Shown: in pieces, positions 34,752 to 43,401 of the stretch | Layout of the letters: each line of letters starts with the position of its first letter | How positions within the stretch are numbered: position 1 is the first letter of the stretch | Origin: an uncultured Roseobacter sp. | GTDB lineage: Bacteria > Pseudomonadota > Alphaproteobacteria > Rhodobacterales > Rhodobacteraceae | Direction: 5' to 3' | Assembly (NCBI RefSeq): GCF_947499265.1 | Contig: NZ_CANMNK010000008.1 | Location: 149,773 to 213,772, forward strand | DNA length: 64,000 bases | Position numbers and translations under genes: made by a program | Notes under the pieces: model-generated | Databases searched by the model: none | What the model was told of the DNA's origin: nothing | Seen by the model: only the letters and a program-made list of their open reading frames with translations

Positions 34752-35375
34752 TTACTGGTCGATCACAGAGACCACATCGTAGCTGGCGGTGAACCCGCTC
34801 AGCGAGAGGGAGACATTGACCCGCTGATCCTGCGCCACAATCGGCACGATGGAGATCACCGCCTCACCGCCCCGTTTGAAGCTGTTGATGTCTTCATCCG
34901 TCAGACCGATCCGGGCATAGCATCCAACGCGATTGCAAAAGGCGAAGGGGTAACGTTTCGCCGGTTTGTCATCGATCTTGATGGTCAGCTGACCCGCCAG
35001 TGAGGTTTCCAGCGGCACCACCACGGTGGCCCCTGCCTGTGCCTGTCCGCCCTCAGGCAGCTTGAACAGGGTGAACTCGGAAATCGGTGTGCCCTCTTCG
35101 TTGGAGAGAAGCTGATACATCTGGCAAGGGTCCTCACCGTTTTCGGTCTTGATGCACCGCATGTCCCAATCGCCGAACTCTTCCTTGATATAGGTTTCCC
35201 CAACCTGCGGGCCTTCCGGGGCGGTCTCCCCAAGGCTCAGCTCATTGGGCGTCGACGGGGCCTCTTCAGGCGTTTCCTCTGTCGTATCCGATTGCGCGAT
35301 GGCCATTGTCGAGGCAAATGCAATCGGCAATGCAAGGGCCAGACTACGGGCCAAAATCGATGTATATTTGGGCAT
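34752..35375 (-). CDS. Invasion-associated locus B (IalB) family protein
   Basis: 207 aa. The signal peptide ends near residue 28 (TMAIAQ), then an acidic linker and an IalB domain: EEFGDWDMRCIKTENGEDPC, then a QLTIKIDD strand, and the paired cysteines in FCNRVGCYARIGL. The family was named from Bartonella, where IalB aids erythrocyte entry, but it is universal in marine alphaproteobacteria, where it is probably a periplasmic stress or envelope protein. It shows four conserved cysteines that likely form disulfides. It is monocistronic, with a possible small RNA directly upstream on the same strand. Confidence 0.9.
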   Translation of the reverse strand: MPKYTSILARSLALALPIAFASTMAIAQSDTTEETPEEAPSTPNELSLGETAPEGPQVGETYIKEEFGDWDMRCIKTENGEDPCQMYQLLSNEEGTPISEFTLFKLPEGGQAQAGATVVVPLETSLAGQLTIKIDDKPAKRYPFAFCNRVGCYARIGLTDEDINSFKRGGEAVISIVPIVAQDQRVNVSLSLSGFTASYDVVSVIDQ

Positions 35376-35487
35376 GTTCGCTCCGCTTTCACTGCTTTTC
35401 TGCGGTGTAGCACGCGTATCGGGCAGTGTCAGGTCCGATGGCTGGAAATCGCCACCCGGGCCATCATTTTTTTGTGGGCAGACCTAA

Positions 35488-35557
35488 ATAAGAAAAGGGA
35501 TGCGCGAGGCATCCCTTCCCAAATTGGTCTTCTCCCCGTCGGACTGGCCGACTTATT
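35488..35557 (-). ncRNA. Candidate small RNA upstream of the ialB-like gene
   Basis: On the minus strand TTGACG (35592-35587) is followed after 17 bases by TAGCCT (35569-35564), a plausible promoter. The predicted transcript of about 70 nt has a hairpin GTCGG/CCGAC at 35552-35538, a purine-rich single-stranded stretch, and a strong terminator at 35517-35495. No open frame of note lies within. This is inference from signals only. Confidence 0.45.
35495..35517 (-). terminator. Minus-strand terminator (inner)
   Basis: Nine perfect pairs AAGGGATGC/GCATCCCTT with a five-base loop. On the minus strand it continues as TTCTTATTT. It lies between the ialB-like start and any minus-strand gene, so it must end a short intergenic transcript. 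Confidence 0.7.
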
Positions 35558-35642
35558 GCGCAGAGGCTACGAAACGTCACCCATGGCGTCAACCAGAAAG
35601 TCGGCGGAATTCTTAAATGTTACCATAACCTATCCGCAGTTG

Positions 35643-35674
35643 AAAAAAGGGCCGTACCGAAAATCGGCACGGCC
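35643..35674 (-). terminator. Minus-strand terminator (outer)
   Basis: On the minus strand GGCCGTGCCGA pairs with TCGGTACGGCC (eleven pairs, one a G-U wobble) and is followed by C and six T. On the plus strand the wobble becomes an A-C mismatch and no T-run follows, so the minus strand is the functional one. No minus-strand gene precedes it. Confidence 0.8.
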
Positions 35675-35801
35675 AGTCTGACAGGGAGGATGTCCGAGCC
35701 GGGAAGGACATAATCACCGACCCGAACAAATTCACTATGGCTCTCAAAGGTTAAAATCGTATGGTCAATCCAAGAAAATATGACTTGGGGGATTTTCGGG
35801 C

Positions 35802-37349
35802 ATGACAGCGGATATTTTGATCGGCGGCGGTGGGCCGGACTACGGCGTGCAACAACATCTCAGCCTTGGCTATGCCAACCGGCACGGGTTGATTGCGGGC
35901 GCGACCGGCACCGGCAAAACCGTCACCTTGCAAATTTTGGCAGAAGGTTTTTCCAAGGCCGGCGTGCCGGTTTTTCTCTCAGATGTGAAAGGCGATCTGT
36001 CAGGCCTCGCCAAATCCGGGTCCGAGGCGCACAAGCTGCACACGCCCTTCATGGAGCGGGCGGGCAAGATCGGGTTTTCCGATTTCACCTATGAAGCTTT
36101 CCCCGTGACCTTCTGGGATCTATTTGGCGATCAGGGTCACCCGGTGCGCACCACCGTGTCCGAGATGGGCCCGCTGTTGTTGGCACGGCTGCTGGAACTG
36201 ACCGAGGCGCAGGAAGGCATTCTCAACATCGCCTTCCGTCTGGCCGATGAAGAAGGCCTGCCGCTGCTCGATCTCAAAGACCTGCAATCGCTGCTGGTCT
36301 GGATTGGTGAAAACGCCAAGGAGCTGTCCCTGCGCTACGGCAATGTCTCCAGCGCCTCGATCGGTGCGATCCAGCGGCGCTTGCTGGTGCTGGAAAACCA
36401 GGGCGGCACCGGCCTTTTCGGGGAACCGGCGCTGGCGCTCTCCGATCTCATGCGACTGGATGCAAAGGGGCGTGGGGAGATCAATATCCTCGCCGCGGAC
36501 AAATTGATGGGCGCGCCCGGTCTTTACGCCACCTTCCTGCTCTGGCTCCTGTCTGAGCTGTTCGAGGAACTGCCCGAGGTAGGCGATCCGGACAAACCCA
36601 AGCTGGTGTTTTTCTTTGACGAGGCGCATCTGCTCTTTGACGACGCGCCAAAGGCGCTGGTGGATAAGGTCGAGCAGGTCGCGCGCCTCATCCGCTCGAA
36701 GGGGGTGGGGGTTTATTTCATCACCCAGAACCCTGCTGACGTACCGGAAGATATTCTGGGTCAGTTGGGCAACCGGATCCAGCATGCGCTGCGCGCCTTC
36801 ACGGCCAAAGACCGCAAAGAGCTGCGCATGGCTGCAGAAACCTACCGCGAAAACCCCGCGTTCAAGACCGAGGAGGCGATCCGCGAGGTGGGTGTCGGCG
36901 AGGCGGTCACCTCCATGCTGCAACGCAAGGGCGTGCCGGGGATTGTGGAGCGCACATTGATCCGCCCACCATCCTCCCAACTCGGCCCCATTACCAATGC
37001 AGAACGCGCAGCACTCATGGCAGCCTCTGACATGGCCGGCAAATATGACACCGCCATAGATCGCAGCTCCGCCTTTGAAATCCTGAAATCACGCGCAGAC
37101 GCGGCAGCAGCCGAAGCAGCAAAAGCGGAAGAGGCAGCAGAAGAAGGCTCGCCGCAACTGCGTGAATTCAATGCGGCGCGGCGCTATTCCGGTGGGCGGG
37201 TGGCGCGCTCCACCTCGCGGCGCAGCACTACCCGACAAAGCCAGAGCATCGGCGGCGCGGTGGCAAGTGTGGTGATCAAAGAATTGAAGGGCACCACCGG
37301 GCGGCGCATCGTGCGCGGCATCCTCGGCGGTCTCTTCAAAGGTCGCTGA
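35802..37349 (+). CDS. HerA-like ATPase, DUF853 family
   Basis: 515 aa. Walker A is [11 protein letters not shown] near residue 31, preceded by HGLIAG; Walker B is [13 protein letters not shown] near residue 270. A conserved [21 protein letters not shown] stretch and an arginine-rich C-terminus complete the DUF853/HerA-C pattern. HerA-type hexamers pump DNA, usually with the nuclease NurA, but DUF853 proteins occur alone in many proteobacteria and have no settled function. No nuclease is adjacent here. The upstream 426 bases carry only regulatory features. Confidence 0.88.
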   Translation: MTADILIGGGGPDYGVQQHLSLGYANRHGLIAGATGTGKTVTLQILAEGFSKAGVPVFLSDVKGDLSGLAKSGSEAHKLHTPFMERAGKIGFSDFTYEAFPVTFWDLFGDQGHPVRTTVSEMGPLLLARLLELTEAQEGILNIAFRLADEEGLPLLDLKDLQSLLVWIGENAKELSLRYGNVSSASIGAIQRRLLVLENQGGTGLFGEPALALSDLMRLDAKGRGEINILAADKLMGAPGLYATFLLWLLSELFEELPEVGDPDKPKLVFFFDEAHLLFDDAPKALVDKVEQVARLIRSKGVGVYFITQNPADVPEDILGQLGNRIQHALRAFTAKDRKELRMAAETYRENPAFKTEEAIREVGVGEAVTSMLQRKGVPGIVERTLIRPPSSQLGPITNAERAALMAASDMAGKYDTAIDRSSAFEILKSRADAAAAEAAKAEEAAEEGSPQLREFNAARRYSGGRVARSTSRRSTTRQSQSIGGAVASVVIKELKGTTGRRIVRGILGGLFKGR

Positions 37350-37383
37350 GGCTGACCCTTCTCTTGGCCTTAAATATCCAAAT

Positions 37384-37403
37384 GCCCCACCGCCAGGTGG
37401 GGC
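37384..37403. terminator. Hairpin between convergent DUF853 and livM genes
   Basis: Perfect eight-pair stem GCCCCACC/GGTGGGGC with a GCCA loop, midway in the 89-base gap between two converging genes. No long T-run on either side, so it may be a weak two-way terminator. Confidence 0.5.
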
Positions 37404-37438
37404 TATCATAGCGTCGCCCAGCGTCAGCAGGGCGTCCT

Positions 37439-38743
37439 TTACTTTTCCGGGATCAACCCCCGCGGGCTGAACCTTAAGACCAGCAGCAACAGCACCCCGA
37501 TGGTCAGCAAGCGCATATGCGCCGCGGATTCGATCAGATGCGCCTTGACCGCGCTGCCATCCGGCATGCTGGCCGTAATCCATTCCATGACGGCCAGTCC
37601 GATGGATTCGCCCTGATCCCACATCAGATAGATCACCATCCCCCCCAGCACAGCGCCGAGGTTGTTGCCGGAGCCGCCGACAATCACCATGACCCAAATC
37701 AGGAAGGTAAAGCGCAAAGGCTGGTAGGTGCCGGGCGTCAACTGCCCGTCCAGCGTGGTCAGCATCGCCCCGGCGATGCCGCAGATGGCAGAGCCCAGAA
37801 TGAACACCTGCAAATGCCGAGCGGTCACATCCTTGCCCATGGCTTCGGCGGCGACCTCATTGTCACGGATCGCGCGCATCATGCGACCCCAGGGGCTGTT
37901 CAGCGCCATTTGCGCCAGCCACAACAGCAGCACCAGGACAAAGGCGAAAAGCCCGCAATAAAGCAGTTTCACATAGATCGTTGAGGCGATGACCGCATCG
38001 ACCCCAATGCCTGCTGCCCGGTCGACAAAGGCTGCGTTGTTTTGCAAATCGATCTCGTAGGGCACCGGGCGAGGCACGCCCACGACGTTCTTTACGCCGC
38101 GCGACAGCCAGTCTTCATTCTTGAGGATCGCAATGATGATCTCGGCAATCCCCAGCGTGGCAATAGCCAGGTAGTCCGAGCGCAGCCCCAGCGCTGTTTT
38201 ACCGATGAGCCACGCAGCCCCGGCGGCCAGCAGCCCCCCCACGGGCCAGGCGATGATCACCGGCAGGCCGAGCCCGCCCAGATACCCGGTGAGCGCCGGA
38301 TCAATGGCCTCCACCGCTTCGACCGAGGGATCAAAGAGGCCGCGATATATCATGAAACCGGCAATCAGAATGCCCAGCACCACCAGCGTGCGCAGCCAGC
38401 CTTTGGCCATACGACCGGCCACAAGGATCGCCCCCCCGATGGTCAGCGCCCCCAGAAAAAGGCTCGCCACGATACCATAGCCCCCCGCGGTCCATGCCCC
38501 GGGGGTCACCGGCATGCCGACCAACACCGCCGCCAGACCGCCCAAAGCGACAAACCCCATGATCCCGACGTTGAAGAGCCCCGCAAACCCCCATTGCAGG
38601 TTCACCCCCAACGCCATGATCGCAGAAATCAGCCCCATATTGAGCACGAAGAGCGCGGCATTCCAGCCCTGGAACTGCGCAATCACCGGGATCATCGCAA
38701 AAACCACCGCAAAGAGGATCGTGTTTTTCAAAGCTGAACTCAT
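37439..38743 (-). CDS. livM: Branched-chain amino-acid ABC transporter permease LivM
   Basis: 434 aa with about ten to twelve hydrophobic segments. Recognised by GLNLQWGFAGLFNVGIMGF near the N-terminus, GLRSDYLAIATLGIAEI in the middle and the LivM coupling loop AIRDNEVAAEAMGKDV. Longer than E. coli-type LivM by about 30 residues at each end. It is the last gene of the liv operon and its start overlaps the stop of livH (ATGA). With LivH it forms the membrane channel for leucine, isoleucine, valine or related amides. Confidence 0.92.
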   Translation of the reverse strand: MSSALKNTILFAVVFAMIPVIAQFQGWNAALFVLNMGLISAIMALGVNLQWGFAGLFNVGIMGFVALGGLAAVLVGMPVTPGAWTAGGYGIVASLFLGALTIGGAILVAGRMAKGWLRTLVVLGILIAGFMIYRGLFDPSVEAVEAIDPALTGYLGGLGLPVIIAWPVGGLLAAGAAWLIGKTALGLRSDYLAIATLGIAEIIIAILKNEDWLSRGVKNVVGVPRPVPYEIDLQNNAAFVDRAAGIGVDAVIASTIYVKLLYCGLFAFVLVLLLWLAQMALNSPWGRMMRAIRDNEVAAEAMGKDVTARHLQVFILGSAICGIAGAMLTTLDGQLTPGTYQPLRFTFLIWVMVIVGGSGNNLGAVLGGMVIYLMWDQGESIGLAVMEWITASMPDGSAVKAHLIESAAHMRLLTIGVLLLLVLRFSPRGLIPEK

Positions 38744-39750
38744 ACCGCTTTCCCCTGGAACAGGCCCGTGGGTTTCACCAGCAGGACAATCAGCAGGATC
38801 ACGAAGCTTACCGCTAGTTTGTAATCCGTGGACAAAAGCTGCACCAACGTGTCCGGCGCCATGCTTTCAGGCAGGACGTAAGTCGCGACTTTCTTCCAGG
38901 CATAGGTCACCGTGACCTCGGAAAAGGCGATGACAAAGCCCCCCGCAATCGCCCCCAGCGGGTTGCCCAGACCACCGACAATAGCACTGGCAAAGATCGG
39001 CAGCAGCAGCTGGAAATAGGTGAAGGGTTTGAAGCTCTTGTCGAGCCCGTAGAGCACACCCGCAATAGTCGCCAGCCCCGCCACGATCAGCCAGGTGATC
39101 ATCACCACACGCTCCGGGTTGATGCCCGACAGCAGGGCCAGATCCTCATTGTCCGAATAGGCGCGCATCGATTTACCGGTACGCGTGCGGTTGAGAAACC
39201 AAAAGAGCAGGGCGACCACGATCACCGCCGTCAGAATGGTGATGCCTTGCGTGGTCTTGAACGCCAGCCCCTCGCGCAGGCCGGTCATCTCCCTAAAGGT
39301 CCGGGCCGAGATGATGAAGCGTTCGCCATCCAGAAACCGCTGATCATCCGGCCCGATGATGAACCGCACCAGCCCATTGAGCACGAAGGTCACGCCAAGG
39401 CTGACAATGACAAAAATCACCGGCTTGGCCTTCTGCGCGCGGTAAAACCGATAGACGATGCGGTCGGTGGTCAGCACCAGCGCCATGCATCCGAGAATGC
39501 CAAAGGGCAGGGCGAGCAGGGCGGTGGGCAGCGGCCCAAGGCTCACGCCCCAGCTTTGAAACAGCCAGGTGACCAACACGGTCACCATCGCCCCAAAGGC
39601 CATCGTGTCCCCATGGGCAAAGTTCGAGAACCGTAAGATTCCGTAGATGAGCGTGACCCCCAGCGCCCCAAGTGCGAGCTGCGAACCATAGGCTACAGCG
39701 GGGATGATCACGAAGTTCGACAGGGCGATGAAAGCGTTGAGGAAGTCCAT
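38740..39750 (-). CDS. livH: Branched-chain amino-acid ABC transporter permease LivH
   Basis: 336 aa, eight or so membrane helices. The family entry GALGVTLIYGILRFSNFAHGD and the coupling loop MRAYSDNEDLALLSGIN are clear. The start shares one base with the stop of the unknown gene upstream (TAATG), and the stop overlaps livM by four bases, so translation is coupled on both sides. Pairs with LivM in the importer core. Confidence 0.93.
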   Translation of the reverse strand: MDFLNAFIALSNFVIIPAVAYGSQLALGALGVTLIYGILRFSNFAHGDTMAFGAMVTVLVTWLFQSWGVSLGPLPTALLALPFGILGCMALVLTTDRIVYRFYRAQKAKPVIFVIVSLGVTFVLNGLVRFIIGPDDQRFLDGERFIISARTFREMTGLREGLAFKTTQGITILTAVIVVALLFWFLNRTRTGKSMRAYSDNEDLALLSGINPERVVMITWLIVAGLATIAGVLYGLDKSFKPFTYFQLLLPIFASAIVGGLGNPLGAIAGGFVIAFSEVTVTYAWKKVATYVLPESMAPDTLVQLLSTDYKLAVSFVILLIVLLVKPTGLFQGKAV

Positions 39751-40259
39751 TAGCCCTGCACCTCGCAGGTCCCAATGTAACTCTCAACGATGTGTTCGGT
39801 TGTGCCATGCAAGGTTAGTCGCGCGTTTCCTGTGGCACGATCCAAGGAAAGAATCCCAAGCCTGTCGCCGTAGCTTGGTAGAATTACAGTAGACTGGCCG
39901 TACAGAAACGTCCGCGTGGCTTCACTGGAGTCAATTGGGCCAAACCAATACCCATTGGACAATGTGGCTGGCTCATCGACACTTTCGTTTTCGATCACAT
40001 CGGCGGTCATCAAGATACCTTGGGCATCTACACTTTGACACGTGTCTTCGTTGCAATACTCGGAGAAGGAGCAGGCTTCAGAATATACTTTTCCAACTTC
40101 TTCCAGACGATTGCGGGCGTCTTGCAACTGTGTTTCAGACATCTCCGCGAATGGGGCCGCCGCGCTCGGGTTCGAAAAAGCGACCAGTAAGATCAATGTA
40201 CAAAGAGAATTGACGGCTCCAGCTCGCCGTTTTGCTAAACTCAAGAGACCCATCCTCAC
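39750..40259 (-). CDS. Exported hypothetical protein inserted in the liv operon
   Basis: 169 aa with a signal peptide (about 1-35, ending SAAAP) and a soluble domain holding four cysteines (ACSFSEYCNEDTC and a late GTCEV). No match to a known ABC component. It starts inside the stop of livF (ATGA) and ends in a TAATG with livH, so it is translated as part of the operon. Its base composition is lower in GC than livH and livF. It could be a recent insertion or an accessory periplasmic factor. Function unknown. Confidence 0.7.
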   Translation of the reverse strand: MRMGLLSLAKRRAGAVNSLCTLILLVAFSNPSAAAPFAEMSETQLQDARNRLEEVGKVYSEACSFSEYCNEDTCQSVDAQGILMTADVIENESVDEPATLSNGYWFGPIDSSEATRTFLYGQSTVILPSYGDRLGILSLDRATGNARLTLHGTTEHIVESYIGTCEVQG

Positions 40260-41080
40260 CCCCCCAAAAACGATTTGCGCACATCCGGGTCTGCCAGCAA
40301 TTCCTTGCCCGTCCCCGTATACGCATTCCGCCCTTGCACCAGCACATAACCCTTGTCGGCGATCTCCAGCGCCTGCCGTGCGTTCTGTTCCACCATCAGG
40401 ATCGGGATACCCGTGCGCGCCACCTCGATGATCCGGTCAAAGAGCTCATCCATCACAATCGGTGACACCCCCGCCGTCGGCTCATCCAGCATCAATACCT
40501 TGGGCTGGGTCATCAGCGCCCGACCAACAGCCACCTGCTGACGCTGTCCACCTGACAATTCGCCCGCCGCCTGGTGGCGCTTTTCCTTGAGGATCGGAAA
40601 CAGATCATAGATCTGCGCCATGGTGCCCGAGATGTCATCGGTGCGGATAAACGCGCCCATCTCCAGGTTTTCCTCAACGGTCATGGAGGTGAAGATGTTC
40701 GAGGTCTGCGGCACGAACCCCATCCCCTTGGCCACCCGGTCCTGCGGGCTGAGCGCGGTGATGTCCTCGCCGTCCAGCTTCACATGGCCCTCTCGCAGGT
40801 TCAGCATGCCAAAGACCGCCTTCATCCCGGTGGACTTGCCCGCGCCATTGGGGCCGACAATCACGGCAATCTCGCCCCGGTCCACCGCAATGGTGCAATC
40901 GTGCAGAATATCGGGGCCCGCCCCGTAGCCGCCGGTCATTTTCTCACCGATCAGAAACGGCCCACCCGCGGAGGCATAAGCCTTGCCGCCAGGTTTCACC
41001 GGCGTCGCGGTGCCCATGCCCTTGGGGTTGCCCAGTGACAGGTCCTTGTTGCCACGATCCGAATAGGGATCCGCACTCAT
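40256..41080 (-). CDS. livF: Branched-chain amino-acid ABC transporter ATPase LivF
   Basis: 274 aa from ATG 41080, with GGGAG upstream; an in-frame extension to 41155 is not needed. Walker A GPNGAGKST, signature LSGGQRQQVAVG, Walker B VLMLDEPTAGVSP and the switch His replaced in context by VEQNARQAL are all as in LivF. A 60-residue N-terminal extension rich in Gly and Pro precedes the ATPase fold and is unusual for the family. With LivG it powers import. Confidence 0.93.
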   Translation of the reverse strand: MSADPYSDRGNKDLSLGNPKGMGTATPVKPGGKAYASAGGPFLIGEKMTGGYGAGPDILHDCTIAVDRGEIAVIVGPNGAGKSTGMKAVFGMLNLREGHVKLDGEDITALSPQDRVAKGMGFVPQTSNIFTSMTVEENLEMGAFIRTDDISGTMAQIYDLFPILKEKRHQAAGELSGGQRQQVAVGRALMTQPKVLMLDEPTAGVSPIVMDELFDRIIEVARTGIPILMVEQNARQALEIADKGYVLVQGRNAYTGTGKELLADPDVRKSFLGG

Positions 41081-41168
41081 CCGAACCACTCCCGTTTCTT
41101 CTGGCCGAAAATATCCCCGCCGGAGGCATAAAATCCGCCGCGCAGCGGCCAGCACGTCGGGCGAATGC

Positions 41169-41951
41169 TCATGCGCCCACCTTGTCTTTGTTCTTCAGGC
41201 CGGTGCCCAGGTAGGCCTCGATCACCTGTTCGTTAGCCTTGATCTCATCCAGCGTGCCCTGTGCCAGCACCTTGCCCTCCGCCATGCAGATCACCGGGTC
41301 GCACAGGCGCCCGATGAAATCCATGTCGTGCTCGATCACCACGAAGGTATAACCACGTTCCTGGTTGAGCCGGATGATCGCGTCACCAATGGTGTTGAGC
41401 AGGGTGCGGTTCACGCCCGCGCCAACTTCATCCAGAAAGACGATCTTGGCATCCACCATCATCGTGCGGCCAAGCTCCAGGAGCTTTTTCTGCCCGCCGG
41501 AGATCTGCCCCGCCTTGTGGTCCGCCAAATGCTCGACGGTCAGGAATTCCAGCACCTCATCGGCCTTGGCCCTGAGCGCGCGTTCTTCATCCGCAATCCG
41601 TTTGCGACCAAACCACGTGTTCCATAAGGTTTCCCCCGATTGCGCGCCGGGCACCATCATCAGGTTCTCGCGGCAGGTCATGGAGGAAAACTCATGGGCA
41701 ATCTGGAAGGTGCGCAGCAACCCTTTGTGAAAAAGCGTGTGCGGTGGCAGCCCGGTAATGTCTTCTCCAGCCATCGTAACAGTGCCGGAGGTCGGTTGAA
41801 GAACGCCCGCGATCACATTGAAAAGGGTGGTTTTTCCGGCGCCGTTTGGGCCGATCAAGCCGGTGATGGAACCTTGCTCAATCTCCAGCGTAGCACCGTC
41901 GACGGCGTGAAAGCCACCAAAGTGTTTGTGAATGTCGTCAACGACGATCAT
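41169..41951 (-). CDS. livG: Branched-chain amino-acid ABC transporter ATPase LivG
   Basis: 260 aa, the usual size. Walker A GPNGAGKTT, signature ISGGQKKLLELG, Walker B IVFLDEVGAGVN and the LivG-typical IEHDMDFIGRLCDPVI are present. The C-terminus (VIEAYLG) is also typical. The gene follows livK after 94 bases that contain a strong hairpin, and precedes livF by 88 bases. Confidence 0.94.
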   Translation of the reverse strand: MIVVDDIHKHFGGFHAVDGATLEIEQGSITGLIGPNGAGKTTLFNVIAGVLQPTSGTVTMAGEDITGLPPHTLFHKGLLRTFQIAHEFSSMTCRENLMMVPGAQSGETLWNTWFGRKRIADEERALRAKADEVLEFLTVEHLADHKAGQISGGQKKLLELGRTMMVDAKIVFLDEVGAGVNRTLLNTIGDAIIRLNQERGYTFVVIEHDMDFIGRLCDPVICMAEGKVLAQGTLDEIKANEQVIEAYLGTGLKNKDKVGA

Positions 41952-41995
41952 ATGTTTTCCCCGTCAGCACTCTATCGCGGTGCCTTTTATGTAGG

Positions 41996-42026
41996 AACAG
42001 CCCGAGGCGCGGGGCTCCGGGCTGTT
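41996..42026 (-). terminator. Intercistronic hairpin between livK and livG
   Basis: Nine pairs AACAGCCCG/CGGGCTGTT with a 13-base loop, 20 bases after the livK stop. No strong T-tract follows. In such operons a partial terminator or 3'-protecting hairpin here raises the amount of binding protein relative to the membrane parts. Confidence 0.6.
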
Positions 42027-42045
42027 CAATGTCTCTCAGCGCAGG

Positions 42046-43236
42046 TTATTTGAACCCGATGGTCGTGTTCTTGCCGTCCTGCACTTCGATCATGCGGTAG
42101 GTCCCTGCGGATTCGCCGGGGCCGATCAACTCAACCGCGGAGGCGCCAACATAGTCCACATCGCCACCCTCGCGGATGATGTCGAGCGCTTTGCCCAACT
42201 CACCCGGGTAGATTTTCTCGCCCGGTGCGTTGGCCACGTCGAGGATGTGCTTGCCATAATCGGCCGGGTCCGTGCTGTCGGCGGCTTGCATCGCCAGCAT
42301 GAAGAGCGCCGCGGCATCATAGCTTTCGGGCGTATAGGGCGAGGTTGCATCAAACGCATCACCCGCCATGGCGGTAAGCTTTTCGATGCCTTCACCGCCG
42401 GAACCGGCAATCTGGCCGTAAGAGCCGTTCAGCGCGTCACCAACATTGGCGGGCAGGCTGTCGCCGATCATGCCACCGGGCAGACCAAAGGTTTCAAAGG
42501 CGCCGGTATCCAGCGCTGCGTTGATGATGCCCAGACCACCCTGATCCAGATAGCCCGCAACGACCAGCAGATCGCCACCGGCGGAGGCCAGCGCGCCCAT
42601 CTCGGCGGAATAGTCGGCTTTGCCGTCTTCATGCGCGGCCACGATGGTCACTTCACCGCCAACGGCTTTGAAGTTGCTCTCGATCGCGTCGGCAAGACCC
42701 TTGCCGTAGTCGTTGTTGGTGTAGGTCAGAGCAATGGATTTCACGCCGCGTTCCTGCAGGATTTCCGCCATCACCTGACCTTCACGCGCATCCGAAGGGG
42801 CGGTGCGGAAGAACAGGTCATTGTCCTCGACCGTGGACAGGCCGGGGGAGGTCGCGGAAGGTGAGATCATCACCATGCCGTTCGGGATCGCGACGTTCTG
42901 CAGGATCGCGCCGGTGACACCGGAACAGTCGCCGCCGATGATGCCGTTGGCGCCATCGGCGATCAGTTTCTCACCGTTGGACGTGCTGAGACCATTATCG
43001 ATACAGCCGGTGTCCGCACGCATTGGTGTGACCTTCGCCGCGTCCAGCAGCTTGCCGCTTTCGGTGACTTCGGTCATCGCCAGTTCCGCACCTGCCGCCA
43101 TCGGGCCGGTCAGCGATTCAATGGGGCCGGTGAAGCCGATCAGAATGCCGAGTTTGACTTCTTTCGCGTGGCCACCTGCCAGTGCAGATGTCGCCACAAG
43201 CGCTGCGGCCGTCGAGGCCAAAAGCAGTTTTTTCAT
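42046..43236 (-). CDS. livK: Branched-chain amino-acid (or amide) substrate-binding protein LivK
   Basis: 396 aa from ATG 43236, with GGGAG six bases upstream. The signal peptide ends in ALAGG. The periplasmic binding fold of family 6 follows: VKLGILIGFTGPIESLTGPM, then NGIIGGDCSGVTGAIL and YTNNDYGKGLADAI. The same frame stays open to 44232, but that extension runs antisense through the sugar dehydrogenase and is not coding. First gene of the liv operon. Cysteine in the ligand loop (GDCSG) may point to a substrate other than leucine. Confidence 0.93.
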   Translation of the reverse strand: MKKLLLASTAAALVATSALAGGHAKEVKLGILIGFTGPIESLTGPMAAGAELAMTEVTESGKLLDAAKVTPMRADTGCIDNGLSTSNGEKLIADGANGIIGGDCSGVTGAILQNVAIPNGMVMISPSATSPGLSTVEDNDLFFRTAPSDAREGQVMAEILQERGVKSIALTYTNNDYGKGLADAIESNFKAVGGEVTIVAAHEDGKADYSAEMGALASAGGDLLVVAGYLDQGGLGIINAALDTGAFETFGLPGGMIGDSLPANVGDALNGSYGQIAGSGGEGIEKLTAMAGDAFDATSPYTPESYDAAALFMLAMQAADSTDPADYGKHILDVANAPGEKIYPGELGKALDIIREGGDVDYVGASAVELIGPGESAGTYRMIEVQDGKNTTIGFK

Positions 43237-43401
43237 TGTTTTCTCCCATATTGGAACGTGTCGTTCGCTGCGCAGATTAGGCGTGGTTTGCTCAAAAGAA
43301 AAGCGCTTTTCCACCCCCTCACATTGTGCGGAGCGGACCTTGAGATCAGGGTCTGCAACCCTAAGTTTTGGCAAGACAATGTGCATGAGGAGATATCGCC
43401 A

